Below are positions 8,166 through 16,999 of a stretch of DNA of 36,977 nucleotides, one piece after another; positions within the stretch are counted from its first letter, which is position 1, and each line of letters opens with the position of its first letter. Made by a program: the position numbers and the translations under genes. The notes below the pieces were generated by a model. It was not told where the DNA came from and did not search any database. It worked only from the letters and a program-made list of their open reading frames with translations. Source of the stretch: Zoogloeaceae bacterium (GTDB lineage Bacteria; Pseudomonadota; Gammaproteobacteria; Burkholderiales; Rhodocyclaceae); NCBI GenBank assembly GCA_031271025.1, contig JAISWQ010000110.1:1-36977 (forward strand). Reading direction: 5' to 3'.

Positions 8166-9907
8166 ATCCCCGTCCTGGCGGGTACACGGAGCGTCTGGGT
8201 GAGGCGTTGATCGCGCAGGGCGCGCTTTCCGCCGACCAGTTGCGCATTGCCCTGCTGGAGCAGGAAAAATGCGGCGTCCGGCTGGGACGTCTGCTGGTGG
8301 AACTGGGGTTTGTTTCCGAGGCCGCGCTGAAAACGACGCTGGCGGAAAATCAGGGCAAGGCCAGCATCGAGCTGGCGCAGACAGTCGCCGATACCGGCGC
8401 GCTCGCGCTGGTGCCGCGCGCGCTCGCCGAGCGCCATCATGTGCTGCCGCTTTTCTGGGAGGCCGGGCAGCGCACGCTCACCCTCGCGGCGGCGGACGCG
8501 CACGATCTCGCCGGACAGGACAAGGTGCGCGCCGCGCTGGCGGCGGCCTTGCCGGAATACGGGCAGGACATTCGTATCGAAACCCTGCTGGCCGGGGAAG
8601 CGGAAATCAGCGAAGCGATCGATCGCTGTTATGGCCATACGCTGGCAATCGACGACCTCGTGCAGGAGATCGAGCGGGGCATGGGAACCCTTTCCGAAAC
8701 GGATTCCGGTGCGGCGGGAACGGAAGCCGTGCGCCCGGTGGCAAGACTCATCGACGCCCTGCTGGCGGACGCCGTGAAGAACGAGGCTTCCGATCTTCAC
8801 TTCGAGCCGGAGCGGCATTTTCTCCGCATCCGTTACCGGCAGGATGGCATCCTGCGCCAGATTCGCGCCCTGCACCGGGATTGCTGGCCGGCGCTGGCGG
8901 TGCGGCTCAAGGTGATGAGCGGCATGAACATTGCCGAAACCCGCGCGCCGCAGGATGGTCACATCACGCGCGCCATTTCCGGGCGTCCCGTGGATTTTCG
9001 CGTCGCCAGCCAACCAACCCTGCACGGCGAAAACATCGTGCTTCGGGTGCTCGACCGGCAAAAAGGCATCGTGCCGTTGGAAAAGCTGGGGCTTTCGGCA
9101 ACGCACCTCGCCCTTCTGGAGCGCATGTTGTTGCGTCCCGAAGGGCTGCTGCTGGTCACCGGCCCCACTGGCAGCGGCAAGACCACGACCCTCTACTCCC
9201 TCCTCAACCGCATCAACAGCGAACAGGTCAACATCATGACGCTGGAAGATCCGGTTGAATATCCCATGCCGCTGGTGCGCCAGACTTCGGTCAATGAGAG
9301 GGTGAAGCTGGATTTTGCCAGCGGCATCCGTTCCCTGATGCGGCAAGACCCGGATGTGTTGCTGGTGGGCGAAATCCGTGACGCGGAAACGGCAGACATG
9401 GCCTTTCGCGCCGCGATGACCGGGCATCAGGTATTCGCCACCCTGCATACCGCTTCCGCCCTGGGGGCGATTCCCCGTCTGCGCGACATCGGCGTCAAGC
9501 CGGACATTCTTTCCGGCAACCTGACCGGCGTGATTGCGCAGCGGCTGGCGCGGCGTCTGTGTCCGCATTGCAGGGTGGCGAGCGAGCCGAATGCGCGCGC
9601 CCGGCGTCTGCTGGGTCTGGCGGATGGGGAATCCGCGACGATTTTTCACGCGGCAGGTTGTGCCGACTGCCGCTTTACCGGCTATCGCGGACGGCTGGCG
9701 ATGATGGAATTGCTGGTGGTAGACCGCGAACTGGAGGATCTGATCGCCGAATCTGCGCCGCGCCGGGCGTTGCTGGGTCACGCGCGGCGGCAGGGGTTTC
9801 GCGCGCTGGCGGAAGATGGCGCGGCGCGGGTACTGGCGGGAGACACCACACTGGAGGAACTGGTCCGGGTCGTGGATTTGAGCGACCGGCTGGCGGCGGA
9901 AGGCTGA
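8162..9907 (+). CDS. gspE: GspE/PilB/MshE-type secretion ATPase
   Basis: A 581-residue cytoplasmic hexameric ATPase that powers assembly of pilin subunits. It has an N-terminal MshEN-like domain (LGEALIAQGALSADQLRIAL, LGRLLVELGFVSE), Walker A GPTGSGKTT beginning at residue 334, Asp box LEDPVEY, Walker B PDVLLVGEIRD, a His box TLHT, and a zinc-binding tetracysteine (Cys467, 470, 500, 503). All catalytic motifs are intact. The ATG overlaps the secretin stop by four bases, and its stop overlaps the next ATG by one base. Whether it is better named MshE or GspE cannot be settled here. Confidence 0.93.
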   Translation: MNPRPGGYTERLGEALIAQGALSADQLRIALLEQEKCGVRLGRLLVELGFVSEAALKTTLAENQGKASIELAQTVADTGALALVPRALAERHHVLPLFWEAGQRTLTLAAADAHDLAGQDKVRAALAAALPEYGQDIRIETLLAGEAEISEAIDRCYGHTLAIDDLVQEIERGMGTLSETDSGAAGTEAVRPVARLIDALLADAVKNEASDLHFEPERHFLRIRYRQDGILRQIRALHRDCWPALAVRLKVMSGMNIAETRAPQDGHITRAISGRPVDFRVASQPTLHGENIVLRVLDRQKGIVPLEKLGLSATHLALLERMLLRPEGLLLVTGPTGSGKTTTLYSLLNRINSEQVNIMTLEDPVEYPMPLVRQTSVNERVKLDFASGIRSLMRQDPDVLLVGEIRDAETADMAFRAAMTGHQVFATLHTASALGAIPRLRDIGVKPDILSGNLTGVIAQRLARRLCPHCRVASEPNARARRLLGLADGESATIFHAAGCADCRFTGYRGRLAMMELLVVDRELEDLIAESAPRRALLGHARRQGFRALAEDGAARVLAGDTTLEELVRVVDLSDRLAAEG

Positions 9908-11112
9908 TGCGTTACGCCTGGGTTGCGCTGGATGTTGCGGGACGCCGCCGGCGCGGGCGGCAGGAAGCGGCGGATATGGCGGCACTGGAAGCGCAATTGT
10001 CCGCGCAGAACCTGCTGCTGTTGCGCGCGCGTCCGCTCCGGCGCTGGGGATTTTTTTCTGGCGCTGGCACGCGCCTCTCGCGCCGGGAACGCCTGTGGTT
10101 CTGTTTTCAGCTGCGGCAATTGCTGGCGGCTGGCGTGCCGCTGGCGACGGCGCTGGCCGACCTTGCCGCCGCGCCGGGCGACGCGCGGACGCCAATGCTG
10201 GCCGCTGCTCTGGCGCGTGGTCTCGCGGGCGGCCAGCGTTTCTCCGAAGCCCTGGCCTGCCATCCGGAAAGTTTCGATCCCCTGTTCGTCAGTCTGATCG
10301 AAGCCGGGGAAGCCAGCGGCGATCTCGTCACCTCGCTGGAACGGCTGGAGCGCGCCTTGCAGCGGGAAGCGGATTTCGTCCGCGAAACCCGGCGGCTTCT
10401 CGCCTATCCGGCGATCACGGCACTCATCATGCTGGCGGCGGTTGGCTTTCTGCTGCTGTATCTGGTGCCGCAGTTGCAGGTGTTCGCCCGCAATCTGGGG
10501 CAGACCCTGCCCTGGCATGCCCGTCTTCTCTTCGCGCTTGCCGATTTTCTCGCCACATACGGTCTCCTGCTGGCGGGTTTCCTGCTGCTGGCGGGGATTG
10601 CGCTTGCCCTCCTCTGGCGCGGCAGCCATGCCGTCCGCCTTGCCTGGGATGCGGGCAAACTGCGTCTGCCGGTCATTGGCGGCATCAGCGAAAAGCTGGC
10701 GCTGGCGCGCATCACGGATACCCTTGCGCTCCTCTACGCGGCGGGTCTGCCGGTGTTGACGGCGCTGGGTCTGGCGCGACGGGCGGCAGGCAACCGGGCG
10801 CTGGCGGGGGCGCTGCATACCGTGGAAACCTCGGTGCGGGAAGGCAGCAACCTGGCGACCGCCTTTGCCGACGCGGGACTCTTTCCGCCGCTGGTGACCC
10901 GCATGGCGCGGGTGGGCGAGACCACCGGGGCGCTGGATACGGCGCTGGCGAACGTGAGCCGCTTTTATGACCGGGAAGCCGCCGCCGCGCTGGCGCGCGT
11001 GCAGGCGCTGCTCGAACCGGGACTGACGCTGGCGCTGGGACTCGTCATGGGCTGGATCGTGCTTTCGGTGATCGGCCCCATTTATGACCTGATCCACCAT
11101 TTCCGGGTATGA
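9907..11112 (+). CDS. gspF: GspF/PilC/MshG-type inner-membrane platform protein
   Basis: The 401-residue platform protein connects the ATPase with the growing pilus. Two repeated T2SSF domains are visible, at about 60-185 (FCFQLRQLLAAGVPLATAL, SLIEAGEASGDL) and 265-390 (LALLYAAGLPVLTAL, MARVGETTGALD). Three hydrophobic helices lie at the ends of these domains, the last being LGLVMGWIVLSVIGPIYDLI. The ATG at 9907 overlaps the ATPase stop. An open upstream extension in the same frame is only a shadow within the ATPase gene. Length is usual for GspF. Confidence 0.92.
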   Translation: MRYAWVALDVAGRRRRGRQEAADMAALEAQLSAQNLLLLRARPLRRWGFFSGAGTRLSRRERLWFCFQLRQLLAAGVPLATALADLAAAPGDARTPMLAAALARGLAGGQRFSEALACHPESFDPLFVSLIEAGEASGDLVTSLERLERALQREADFVRETRRLLAYPAITALIMLAAVGFLLLYLVPQLQVFARNLGQTLPWHARLLFALADFLATYGLLLAGFLLLAGIALALLWRGSHAVRLAWDAGKLRLPVIGGISEKLALARITDTLALLYAAGLPVLTALGLARRAAGNRALAGALHTVETSVREGSNLATAFADAGLFPPLVTRMARVGETTGALDTALANVSRFYDREAAAALARVQALLEPGLTLALGLVMGWIVLSVIGPIYDLIHHFRV

Positions 11113-12518
11113 AACCGCGTATGCGTGGGCGTAAACCCTCCCATTTCCTGCTGTTCGCGGAGGATCGGCAGTTACGCCTGTATACAACAGCGGACGCGAC
11201 GCCCGTGGTGTTCGCCAGCGACGCGGAAGGTCTGGCGGCGCTGGGCGCGTGTCTGGCGCAAAAGGGGGCGCGCGCCTGCGCGGTGGTGAGCCAGTGTTCC
11301 GGCGAAGAATACCGGCTGGAAACCCTGCCCGCGCTTTCCGGGCGCGACCGGCGCGCTGTGTTGCGGCGACTGCTGGCGCGACATTTCCCGGCAACCGCGT
11401 GGCCGTTGGCGCAATCCCTGGGCGTTGCGCCCAAAGGGGGACGCCCGGAAGAAAAAGTGTTGCTGGCCGCGCTTGCCTCGCCCGTGCTGACGGCGCTCAT
11501 GGAAACCCTGGCGGAACGAGACGTCACGCTTGCGGGGCTGTACAGTTTCGCCCTGCTGCTGGGCGAAGCCTGCGCTTCGGACGCGAGCGGCGAAAGCTCC
11601 GGCGCACTGGTGTTGCTGACGCCACAAGGGCAGGATCTCCAGCAGACCTGTGTGGTGCGCGGGATGACGGTGTTCTCCCGCCGCGTTGCCCGCCCGGAAG
11701 CGGCAACGGAGGAAAAAAGCCTCACGGAAACAGCGGCCATCCTGCGCCACTACCTGATCGGTCAACACGCGCTGGAACGGGACGCGCCCCTGTGGCTTGC
11801 TGCCGGGGATGGCCTTCGGGAATGGACGGAAGAAGGCTTGCGCCAGACCTCCGCCCTGCCGGCGCTCTGGCGGAAACTGAGCAGCGCCGGAGCCGAAACG
11901 GCGCTGGCGGCATGGCTGCGCGAACACAGGCCGAAAAGCCAGTTCGCGCCGCGCGCCCTGCGTCTTGCCCGCTGGACGCGCCAGGCTTGCCGTTGCGGCG
12001 CGGGATTGGGCGCGGCGGTCTGTCTGGCGGGACTGCTGCTGGGGCTGAGAGACTGGCGGTCCGCCGAAGTTTTACAGACGCGGCTTGCCGCAGAAACACG
12101 GGCGCAACTCGCGCCCGACCCGGAACAACTGGCGGCATTGCACGCCGAAGTCGAGGCGCTGCGCGTCTTTTTTTCCCAGTACGACGCCTTGCGCCAACCG
12201 GCGGCGGATTGTCTGGAAATGGCGGTTCCTTCCGTCGCGTTGTCGGCGCATTCCACGGCGCGGCTTGCGCGTCTTTTCTGGCAGTGCGGCGCGCGTCACG
12301 ACGACGCCGTGCTCACCGCCAGCGGCGCTTTCCCGGATAGCGCGGCACTGGCGGCATTTGAACGCTGGCTGGTCGGCTGGAACCCTGCGGGCTGGGCGGT
12401 CACGCTGCCGGAAACACCGGCGGAAGCCGGAGCAGAAGGCGCTTCTTCCACAGACTTCCCCTTCCAGTTGCGTTTCGTCCGTCTCCCCGTGAAAAATCCC
12501 GTGGAGGCGAGACCATGA
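11109..12518 (+). CDS. Pilus assembly inner-membrane protein, GspL / PilM-PilN-like
   Basis: The 469-residue protein is not assigned by a clear signature motif, but it fits the GspL or fused PilM-PilN slot. It has a long cytoplasmic N-terminal part of about 295 residues with actin-like alternating strands (HFLLFAEDRQLRLY, YRLETLPALSGRDRRAVLRRLLARHF, GALVLLTPQGQDL). One membrane helix follows near 297-313 (AAVCLAGLLLGL), then a periplasmic part with a coiled segment and an alpha/beta domain at the end. In related machines this subunit couples the ATPase to the periplasmic alignment complex. The start overlaps gspF by four bases and the stop overlaps the next gene by four. The role is inferred from layout and position. 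Confidence 0.7.
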   Translation: MKPRMRGRKPSHFLLFAEDRQLRLYTTADATPVVFASDAEGLAALGACLAQKGARACAVVSQCSGEEYRLETLPALSGRDRRAVLRRLLARHFPATAWPLAQSLGVAPKGGRPEEKVLLAALASPVLTALMETLAERDVTLAGLYSFALLLGEACASDASGESSGALVLLTPQGQDLQQTCVVRGMTVFSRRVARPEAATEEKSLTETAAILRHYLIGQHALERDAPLWLAAGDGLREWTEEGLRQTSALPALWRKLSSAGAETALAAWLREHRPKSQFAPRALRLARWTRQACRCGAGLGAAVCLAGLLLGLRDWRSAEVLQTRLAAETRAQLAPDPEQLAALHAEVEALRVFFSQYDALRQPAADCLEMAVPSVALSAHSTARLARLFWQCGARHDDAVLTASGAFPDSAALAAFERWLVGWNPAGWAVTLPETPAEAGAEGASSTDFPFQLRFVRLPVKNPVEARP

Positions 12519-13111
12519 GGCGGCGTCTTCCCGCAAACCGGATTCTGCTGACTCTGGGCGTTGTCCTGTCGCTGCTGGGCGGCATGGCGCGCTGGATCGG
12601 GGATCGGCATCTGGCAGAGGCTCGTCTGGCCGAACGCCAACAGACAGCGCAGGCGGGCGCGGAACGCGAGGCCATCGTCCGCTGGCAGGCGCTGCGTCTC
12701 CAGAAGGCGGCGCTGGATGTGCGCTGGCAAGCCTTGCGGCAGACCGGATTTTTCGAGCCGGAACGCCATTCGCCGCGCCTTGCCTGGCACGCGGCGCTGC
12801 GTCAGGTTCAGGCACAGGAAGACATTCCCGTCCTGACGCCGCGCTGGCAGCCCGCGGAAACCCTCCCGGCAACGCCCGCCTTGCGCCGTCGCGCGGGGAC
12901 GCTCCATTTCGCCCTGCGCCACGAACTGCAATTGCCGGCCGCCTTGACGGCCTTGCGGACAAGCGTCCCGGCGTTGTTGCGGCTGCGCCAGTGCAGCATG
13001 ACGCGCGCCATCCCGCCCCAGGGCGCGGCGCGGCTCACGGCGGAATGCGCGGTGGAATGGATCACCGGACTGGAGCATCCGCCCCTCGCCACGGGAGAAA
13101 AAGCGCCATGA
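12515..13111 (+). CDS. PilO/GspM-like alignment subunit
   Basis: The 198-residue protein has a short cytoplasmic start, one membrane helix (ILLTLGVVLSLLGGMARWI), a helical segment rich in Ala, Arg and Gln, and a small periplasmic domain. This is the layout of PilO or GspM, which pair with PilN or GspL in the inner-membrane alignment complex. No diagnostic motif is visible, so the call is structural and positional. A strong GGAGG ribosome site lies before the ATG at 12515, which overlaps the previous stop. Confidence 0.6.
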   Translation: MRRRLPANRILLTLGVVLSLLGGMARWIGDRHLAEARLAERQQTAQAGAEREAIVRWQALRLQKAALDVRWQALRQTGFFEPERHSPRLAWHAALRQVQAQEDIPVLTPRWQPAETLPATPALRRRAGTLHFALRHELQLPAALTALRTSVPALLRLRQCSMTRAIPPQGAARLTAECAVEWITGLEHPPLATGEKAP

Positions 13112-13380
13112 AGCGCGTCTTTGCCCTTCTGCTCACCCTGCTGCTGTTTACAAATAGCGCGCAGGCCGAAATCGGGCGGCTGTTTTTGACGCCGCGGGAG
13201 CGTCTTGCCCCTGCCGCGCCACAGGCCGAACCCGATCCGCCTGCCGTCGCGCCGGAGGCAGACGCACCGGAAAGCGTGGATACGGAAGCGCCGCAAGCCA
13301 GCGGCTGGATTCGCCAGGAAGCATCAGGAAAAACCCTGCGCTGGCGCGACGGCGCGTTGCGAGAGGACAGCGCGCCGTGA
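13108..13380 (+). CDS. Small exported protein of the pilus operon
   Basis: The 90-residue protein has a signal peptide (MKRVFALLLTLLLFTNSAQA, cleaved before EIG) and then EIGRLFLTPRERL. This start is shared by many small betaproteobacterial proteins of pilus operons. The middle is rich in Pro, Glu and Ala, and the C terminus is WIRQEASGKTLRWRDG. It may fill the MshK or PilP place and link the inner-membrane complex to the secretin. No domain can be named. The ATG overlaps the previous stop and its own stop overlaps a GTG start. Confidence 0.65.
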   Translation: MKRVFALLLTLLLFTNSAQAEIGRLFLTPRERLAPAAPQAEPDPPAVAPEADAPESVDTEAPQASGWIRQEASGKTLRWRDGALREDSAP

Positions 13381-14858
13381 GCCGCGCGCGTCTTCGGCGC
13401 GAGACCGGCGCGGCGCTGCTGGGTTTGCTGCTGCTGCTGGTTTTCGCCACGCTGGCGCTTTTCACACGGCAGGCCGTTTCTTTCAATGATCGCGCCACCC
13501 GCGACCGTCTCGCCGCGCGGGCGCTGGCCGAAGCGAGGGAAACCCTGCTGGGTTATGCCGCGACCTACACGGAACTGAAAGCGAAAAGCGGCGCGATTTA
13601 CGTCCCCGGTCATCTGCCTTGTCCGGATCTGGGCAGCGCCATAACCGACGAGGGCGATGAAAGCGGTCACTGTGGCGAAGAAGACGAAACCGTCATCGGG
13701 CATTTTCCCTGGCAAAGTCTGGGCATGTCCTCGCTCAGGGACGGGCAGGGCGAATGCCTGTGGTATGCCGTGGCCGGAGCCTACAAGGCCAATCCCAAGG
13801 GGCGTTTGCTCAATCCCGACATTCCCGGCGTGTTTCGCGTCGAGGATGGACAGGGGCGGGTGCTGGCCAAGGATGTGGTTGCCGTGCTCTTCGCGCCCGG
13901 CGCGGCGCTGCCGGGGCAGGAAGGACGGGCAACCGCGCGGGACGAAGCGGGGCGCTGGAACCAGGAATGTCGCTGGGATTACGACGCCCGCAAGTTTCTG
14001 GAGCAGGGGCTGGCGGCGGATTTTCGTCTGGACGCCAATGGCGGCGTCATTCGTTTCGTTGCCGGCGCGGAATCCGAACGCTTCAACGACCGCCTGGCCT
14101 GGATCACGCGCGCGGAACTGTTCGCCCGGATAGAAAAGCGTCCGCTGTGGCGGGAGAATTTCTTTGACCCGGAATTTGCCCATCGCGGAACTCCCGCGTT
14201 GGCGCAGCGGGTTGCGGCCTGTCTTGCCCGCTTTGGCGAACAGAATGCCCGGCATCGTCTGCCCTGGGCCGCGCCGCTCACGCTTTCCGGCACGCCCGCT
14301 TTCACCAACGACGCCTTCAAGGATCAGGCCGGATTGCTGGCGGGACGTCCGCCCTTTCTGATCCCGCACGCGCAGAACCTGCTGTCGGCGTCCTTCGGCA
14401 GCCTGAGACAATGTTCCGGGGACAATGCCGATTGTCGCCTGCTGCGCGTCGACAATTGCCCGGATCTGGAAAGCATCCTGGGTCTGCCCTCGGAAAAAGG
14501 CGCGGCGCGCGGCGGCTGGTTCGACAAATGGAAAGACCATCTTTTTTACGTCGTCGCGCCGGGTTTTGCCCCGAATGCCGCGCCCGCTGCCGATTGCCTC
14601 GCCACGCCTGAGCAATGTCTGGAAGTCGCCGGACGGCCTTATGCCGCTGCCGTGATTTTTTCCGGTGCGCCGCAGACAGGGCAAAGCCGCGCCACACACG
14701 CCGAACGCATGGAGGCGGCCCGGTATCTGGAAGGCGAAAACGCGGTCACGTTGCGCAGCAATGGGCGCAGGCTGGAAGCGGCGGGCAATGATGAAATCGT
14801 CTGTCTTTCCCCGGAGGGTGAGGGTTTTGAGCTTGTTTCCGATTGCGCCACGCGCTGA
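13377..14858 (+). CDS. Large pilin-like protein (possible tip subunit, GspK/PilX-like)
   Basis: The 493-residue protein begins with RRETGAALLGLLLLLVFATLALF. This is a single hydrophobic helix like that of GspK or PilX, with Gly before the helix but without the usual GFTLVE sequence and its Glu at +5. Shortly after come LLGYAATYTEL and LPCPDLG, motifs shared with the next gene, then a large domain with several cysteines. GspK-type pilins are long, lack Glu5 and sit at the fibre tip, which fits here. The start is GTG at 13377 with AGAGGA upstream, overlapping the previous stop. The function as a tip is inferred. Confidence 0.6.
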   Translation: MSRARLRRETGAALLGLLLLLVFATLALFTRQAVSFNDRATRDRLAARALAEARETLLGYAATYTELKAKSGAIYVPGHLPCPDLGSAITDEGDESGHCGEEDETVIGHFPWQSLGMSSLRDGQGECLWYAVAGAYKANPKGRLLNPDIPGVFRVEDGQGRVLAKDVVAVLFAPGAALPGQEGRATARDEAGRWNQECRWDYDARKFLEQGLAADFRLDANGGVIRFVAGAESERFNDRLAWITRAELFARIEKRPLWRENFFDPEFAHRGTPALAQRVAACLARFGEQNARHRLPWAAPLTLSGTPAFTNDAFKDQAGLLAGRPPFLIPHAQNLLSASFGSLRQCSGDNADCRLLRVDNCPDLESILGLPSEKGAARGGWFDKWKDHLFYVVAPGFAPNAAPAADCLATPEQCLEVAGRPYAAAVIFSGAPQTGQSRATHAERMEAARYLEGENAVTLRSNGRRLEAAGNDEIVCLSPEGEGFELVSDCATR

Positions 14859-15495
14859 ACCGCCGCGCGGTTTCAGCCTCGTTGAACTGACCGTGGTCAT
14901 GGTCATTCTGGGCTTGCTGCTGGGCGGCCTGCTGTTGCCCCTTGCTGCCCAACGCGACCTGACGCAGCGCCGCGCCGCCGAAAGCGGTCTCATGGAAATC
15001 CGCGAGGCGCTCCTGGGCTATGCCGCGCTGCACGACGTGCTGCCCTGTCCCGATCTGGAAGAAAACCCGGACGCCGCCACCTACGGTGAGGCGGAAAGCG
15101 ATTGCGGCAGCCCGGCGCGGGAAGGCTTTGTGCCCTTCAAGACCCTGGGACTGACGGATGCCGCCGATCCCTGGGGGCAACGCTGGCGCTACCGCGTCGA
15201 CCCGAATTTCATCGACGCCATCAAGCTGAACACCGCCGCCGACAGCCAGGAATCCCGGCATTTGCGCATCGTGAACGCGGCGGGCAAGGATCTGACGGCG
15301 CACAGCACGGAACCGGCCATCGTCCTTTTCTACAGCACCGGCGCAAATGTCCGCGCGGACGGAGAAAACGCTTTTTTTGAAGCCACCGGCGGACGCTACG
15401 AAAGCAATCCGCCCTCGGAGACCTTCGACGATCAAATGCTGTGGCTGGCGCGTCCGGCCCTGTTTGCCCGCCTGATTGCCGCCGGGAAATTCTGA
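14827..15495 (+). CDS. Type IV pilin-like minor subunit
   Basis: The protein carries a class III prepilin signal, PPRGFSLVELTVVMVILGLLLGG. Prepilin peptidase would cut after the Gly, and Glu5 is present. The mature part contains LLGYAALHDVLPCPDLEEN, the same motif found in the larger neighbour, and then a C-terminal domain ending LIAAGKF. The start is uncertain. TTG at 14827 is preferred (about 222 residues) because GGAGG lies nine bases upstream; it overlaps the previous gene by 32 bases. TTG at 14833 is also possible, and the longer open frame from 14665 would sit wholly inside the upstream gene. Confidence 0.8.
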   Translation: MSLFPIAPRAEPPRGFSLVELTVVMVILGLLLGGLLLPLAAQRDLTQRRAAESGLMEIREALLGYAALHDVLPCPDLEENPDAATYGEAESDCGSPAREGFVPFKTLGLTDAADPWGQRWRYRVDPNFIDAIKLNTAADSQESRHLRIVNAAGKDLTAHSTEPAIVLFYSTGANVRADGENAFFEATGGRYESNPPSETFDDQMLWLARPALFARLIAAGKF

Positions 15496-15521
15496 TTTTT
15501 TTTCAGGAAAGGAATACCTCC

Positions 15522-16178
15522 ATGTCACCTCTTCGCCGCCCCCAGGGCTTTACTCTCGTTGAAATTGCCATCGTACTGGTCATCATCGGCCTCCTGCTGG
15601 GCGGGGTACTGAAAGGGCAGGAACTCATCAACAGCGCCAAGGTGAAAAATCTGGGCAACGATTTTCGCAATGTGCAGGTGATGCTCTACGGCTATCAGGA
15701 AAAATACCGCAAGCTGCCGGGCGACGACAACGGCGCGGTCGCGCGCTGGAGCCTTGCCGCCGGACATCAGGGCAATGGCAACGGCATCATCGCCGGACGC
15801 TGGGACAGCGAAAATCTCACCAGCGAAAGCGCCCTGCTCTGGGAACACCTGCGCCGCGCCAATCTGACCACCGGCTCCACGGATTTTTCCAGCCTCGCCA
15901 CGGCAGCCCTGCCAGCCAACGCCGAGGGCGGACGCTTTGGCGTCAGCGGCGAGCGTCCCATCGCCGCCATGCAGGGCGGCAGCTTTTACGCCTGCTCCGA
16001 CGCGCTGGACGGCAAACTCACCCTGCAACTGGATCTGGCGCTGGATGACGGCAAACCGGATGCCGGTTCCCTGCAAGGCGTGGCGCAGGCCAACGGCACA
16101 ACGCAGGCGGACGGCAGCCACAGCGCCGCCACGACTTACGAAGAAGGCATGCGTTATACGGTGTGCATGGCCTACTGA
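15522..16178 (+). CDS. Type IV pilin / GspG-like major subunit candidate
   Basis: The 218-residue protein begins MSPLRRPQGFTLVEIAIVLV, a classical prepilin signal with cleavage after Gly9 and Glu at +5. A long N-terminal helix follows, with GQELINSAKVKNLGNDFRNVQ. The next segment LYGYQEKYRKLPGDD echoes the GYA/LP motif of the two upstream genes. A cysteine pair (YACSD and YTVCMAY) probably closes a C-terminal loop as in many pilins. The ATG has AGGAAAGGA upstream. It is the last gene of the operon and separated from its neighbour by 26 bases. Which pilin is the major one cannot be told. Confidence 0.85.
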   Translation: MSPLRRPQGFTLVEIAIVLVIIGLLLGGVLKGQELINSAKVKNLGNDFRNVQVMLYGYQEKYRKLPGDDNGAVARWSLAAGHQGNGNGIIAGRWDSENLTSESALLWEHLRRANLTTGSTDFSSLATAALPANAEGGRFGVSGERPIAAMQGGSFYACSDALDGKLTLQLDLALDDGKPDAGSLQGVAQANGTTQADGSHSAATTYEEGMRYTVCMAY

Positions 16179-16295
16179 AAACACAGCGAAAAATCAGCAA
16201 TAGTACAGCCGGGGAAAACTCTGGACGCGTTTGTTGTCAGAGCCTGTCATGATTTCTGGTTTTTCCTGACGCCTCCCTTGATTCCGTCTCCCCAC

Positions 16296-16326
16296 TTTCA
16301 AGACAACAGGGAAAAGAGGGTATAAT
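16296..16326 (+). promoter_or_regulatory. Candidate promoter of the hemerythrin gene
   Basis: A perfect TATAAT lies at 16321-16326, 55 bases before the hemerythrin start. The matching -35 region is weak (TTTCAA at 16296-16301, 19-base spacing). Its position argues that translation begins at 16382 and not at the ATG of 16325, which overlaps the -10 box. Confidence 0.45.
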
Positions 16327-16381
16327 GGCTCTATCCCAAGTGGTTCTCCCCGAACTAAAATCTCCTCAGAGGAATTTGGAT

Positions 16382-16864
16382 ATGCCACGTATTGAATGGA
16401 ATTCCAGCTTGAGTGTCGGTGTTGAAGTCATTGACAAGCAGCATATGCGCCTTATTGATTACATTAACGAGTTGTATGACGCAATTCACTCTTCCACGAC
16501 CGTTAATGACAAACGTCACCGTATTGCCAGCGTGGTCAATGATGCCATCGACTACACCGAATCCCACTTCGGTTTTGAAGAAACCATGCTGGAGGAAGCG
16601 CATTACCCCTACCTGAAAGCACACATACGGGTACACCAGCTTTTCGTGCGCCGCATGTTGGATTACAAGAAGCGTCTGCTCAAGGGGGAAGACATTGCGC
16701 AGGAGTTGCTGGAAACCCTGGGACGCTGGCTCATCAACCACATCAAGAACGAAGACAAGGATTATTCCAAATGGTTGGTTGATGAAGGCAAAAAACCGGA
16801 GGCCACCGAAAATTCTGGCTGGCTGAGCAAGCAATTGAGCCGCTTCTTCGGCAGCAGTTCCTAG
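16382..16864 (+). CDS. Bacteriohemerythrin
   Basis: The 160-residue protein is a single-domain hemerythrin that binds O2 at a diiron centre. All seven usual iron ligands can be placed: His21 in DKQH, His62 and Glu66 in HFGFEE, His81 and His85 in HIRVH, His120 and Asp125 in HIKNEDKDY. IEWNSSLSVGVEVID at the start is typical. After the domain there is a tail of about 28 residues ending GWLSKQLSRFFGSSS, which may be an amphipathic docking helix. Single-domain forms store or carry O2 or take part in oxygen sensing and taxis. The ATG has AGAGGA upstream. Confidence 0.93.
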   Translation: MPRIEWNSSLSVGVEVIDKQHMRLIDYINELYDAIHSSTTVNDKRHRIASVVNDAIDYTESHFGFEETMLEEAHYPYLKAHIRVHQLFVRRMLDYKKRLLKGEDIAQELLETLGRWLINHIKNEDKDYSKWLVDEGKKPEATENSGWLSKQLSRFFGSSS

Positions 16865-16999
16865 TGTGGCGTTTCATTCCAACAAGAGTTATCGTCGATT
16901 AAAAGTTCTATCAAGAACGAAACTCTGCGCCAGTGCAGGTCAATTGACTGCTGGTCATATCCAGCAGGCCGTATGAGTTGCCATGGCATACCACTGGCT

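Noticed and set aside
7652..10195. An 847-codon minus-strand frame across the secretin and ATPase genes
   Set aside because: It is antisense to two well-identified genes, is basic and low in complexity, and has no recognisable domain.
16325..16381. Longer N terminus for the hemerythrin from ATG 16325
   Set aside because: That ATG overlaps a perfect TATAAT, and the hemerythrin domain starts at 16382 with a proper ribosome site.
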